This document shows, piece by piece, positions 63,153 through 64,000 of a stretch of 64,000 nt of DNA (within the stretch, counting starts at the first letter, position 1; each line of letters opens with the position of its first letter). Below the pieces are notes generated by a model that saw only the letters and a list, made by a program, of their open reading frames with translations, was not told the origin of the DNA and searched no databases. The DNA comes from [Clostridium] citroniae WAL-17108. GTDB taxonomy: Bacteria; Bacillota; Clostridia; Lachnospirales; Lachnospiraceae. The stretch is taken from the NCBI RefSeq assembly GCF_000233455.1, contig NZ_JH376420.1, positions 1,004,535 through 1,068,534 of the forward strand, written 5' to 3'. Position numbers and translations under genes: made by a program.

Positions 63153-63644
63153 TTGAATACAATAGAAACGTTATTTAATACATGGACAATGGATACCTTA
63201 TTATCCATTTTTTTATTGCTGTTTGCGCTCAAGGAGATATGGAATATTTTAAATTGGTTTTTAGAAATATTAGGAGTTCAGACAAAATGGTCTTTGCAAA
63301 AGAAATATGATAAAGATATGCTTTTGCGGCATGAAGAAAAACTCAATGATATTTCCTCATATGTACATACAACAAAAGACAAAATCAATGTGCTTGGGCA
63401 AATGATTTTAGACATGCAAGATAAAACTGACGCAACTGAAAGAGCCAGACTCAAGGATCGAATCTCTCAAGCATATAGGATTTACCATGAAAAAGGTGAA
63501 TGGAGCTATATGGAGAAGGAATCCTTCGGGGACTTAATCCGCGATTATGAAGCGCATGGGGGTAAAAATAGTTTTGTTCACGACACATGTGAGCCCGAAT
63601 CAAATTTATGGAAAGTTATCAGCCGCACTTCTACGGATGATTAA
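63153..63644 (+). CDS. Holin-like / spanin-like membrane protein
   Basis: 163 residues, TTG start. One N-terminal membrane span (DTLLSIFLLLFALKEIWNIL) followed by a long helical cytoplasmic part. Such proteins stand beside endolysins in clostridial phages; it may be a second holin or an antiholin partner of the one at 28526. Confidence 0.6.
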   Translation: MNTIETLFNTWTMDTLLSIFLLLFALKEIWNILNWFLEILGVQTKWSLQKKYDKDMLLRHEEKLNDISSYVHTTKDKINVLGQMILDMQDKTDATERARLKDRISQAYRIYHEKGEWSYMEKESFGDLIRDYEAHGGKNSFVHDTCEPESNLWKVISRTSTDD

Positions 63645-63662
63645 ATCCAGTTAGGAGACAAA

Positions 63663-64000
63663 ATGCCAAATATAATATTAGACAATAGCAAAATCAGAAC
63701 CGTAGATTTTAGCTCCAGTACAGAATATGAACTGACTGATTTGAGTTTTTATATTCCTGCCGAATATTTTGATCATACAATTTATGCCATCATTTATGAC
63801 TGTACCGGTGTTAATGAAATCTGCAGCTTAACAAATACGGAACTTAGAGCCAATTATAAAGTCTTCAACTTTGACCCTTCTTATTCTTATCGGATTAAGT
63901 CTGGCAATTCAATAATATATCTAGTTTTAATTAGCCCGGATATGGGATCTATCACTATTTCGCAGGATTTACACGTAATTGTAAAGATTGATAAAATGAA
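63663..64000 (+). CDS. Beta-rich protein, cut by window end
   Basis: GGAGAC precedes the ATG. 112 residues are visible (MPNIILDNSKIRTVDFSSST and onward). Beta-rich, resembling BppU-type baseplate or fibre proteins in feel only. The 3' end is outside the window. Confidence 0.5.
   Translation, partial: MPNIILDNSKIRTVDFSSSTEYELTDLSFYIPAEYFDHTIYAIIYDCTGVNEICSLTNTELRANYKVFNFDPSYSYRIKSGNSIIYLVLISPDMGSITISQDLHVIVKIDKM

Overview
The window is a large temperate-type siphophage genome, probably an integrated prophage, from a low-GC Firmicute of the class Clostridia (Lachnospiraceae-like). The reasons are strong AGGAGG ribosome-binding sites with frequent TTG/GTG starts, AT-rich codon use, YopX and YonO-like genes of the SPbeta type, an A118-type holin, and an IS110-family transposase end at the left edge. 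No tail sheath gene is seen. With a very long tape measure this points to a long, non-contractile tail.

Layout: 1-320 is the tail of an IS110-family element. 398-20,000 is a leftward block of about 40 mostly small accessory and early genes: YopX, DUF551, HNH endonuclease, ParB-like, GP88-like, PAPS-reductase-like, M20-type peptidase, GNAT acetyltransferase and a 720-residue cysteine-rich protein. One rightward exception is a voltage-gated potassium channel. 19,963-21,507 is a control region with no sizeable gene. It holds a structured leader, a perfect consensus promoter and a tandem array of long hairpins. From there everything but the intron cargo runs rightward: a YonO-like single-subunit RNA polymerase with a DFDGD motif, a zinc-finger partner, a candidate 350-nt structured RNA next to tRNA genes, metallophosphoesterase, HU, holin, packaging (terminase, portal), head (protease/scaffold, decoration, major capsid), connector and tail genes, a RuvC-like resolvase, the tape measure, distal tail and fibre genes, and an endolysin with a second membrane protein.

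The most unusual items are these. (1) The tape-measure gene is split by a 2,676-nt group I intron (47931-50606). I could define both splice sites from P1 and a 7-bp P10. Splicing restores a 2,734-residue protein. The intron carries three leftward genes of unknown function and no recognisable homing endonuclease. (2) The DFDGD polymerase frame has no ATG/GTG/TTG at a ribosome-binding site. It must start at AUA or be reached by a -1 frameshift on C CCA AAC from a short leader ORF. (3) Upstream of it lies an array of six back-to-back hairpins, each with its own stem sequence, behind the consensus promoter. (4) The endolysin CHAP domain appears circularly permuted. (5) A 12-bp closing helix brackets a candidate large ncRNA beside the tRNAs.

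How the parts fit: host RNA polymerase probably reads the leftward early block and the strong rightward promoter. By analogy with SPbeta YonO, the phage polymerase could then transcribe the 40-kb rightward late block. All functional calls rest on motif reading and memory of families; no search was run.
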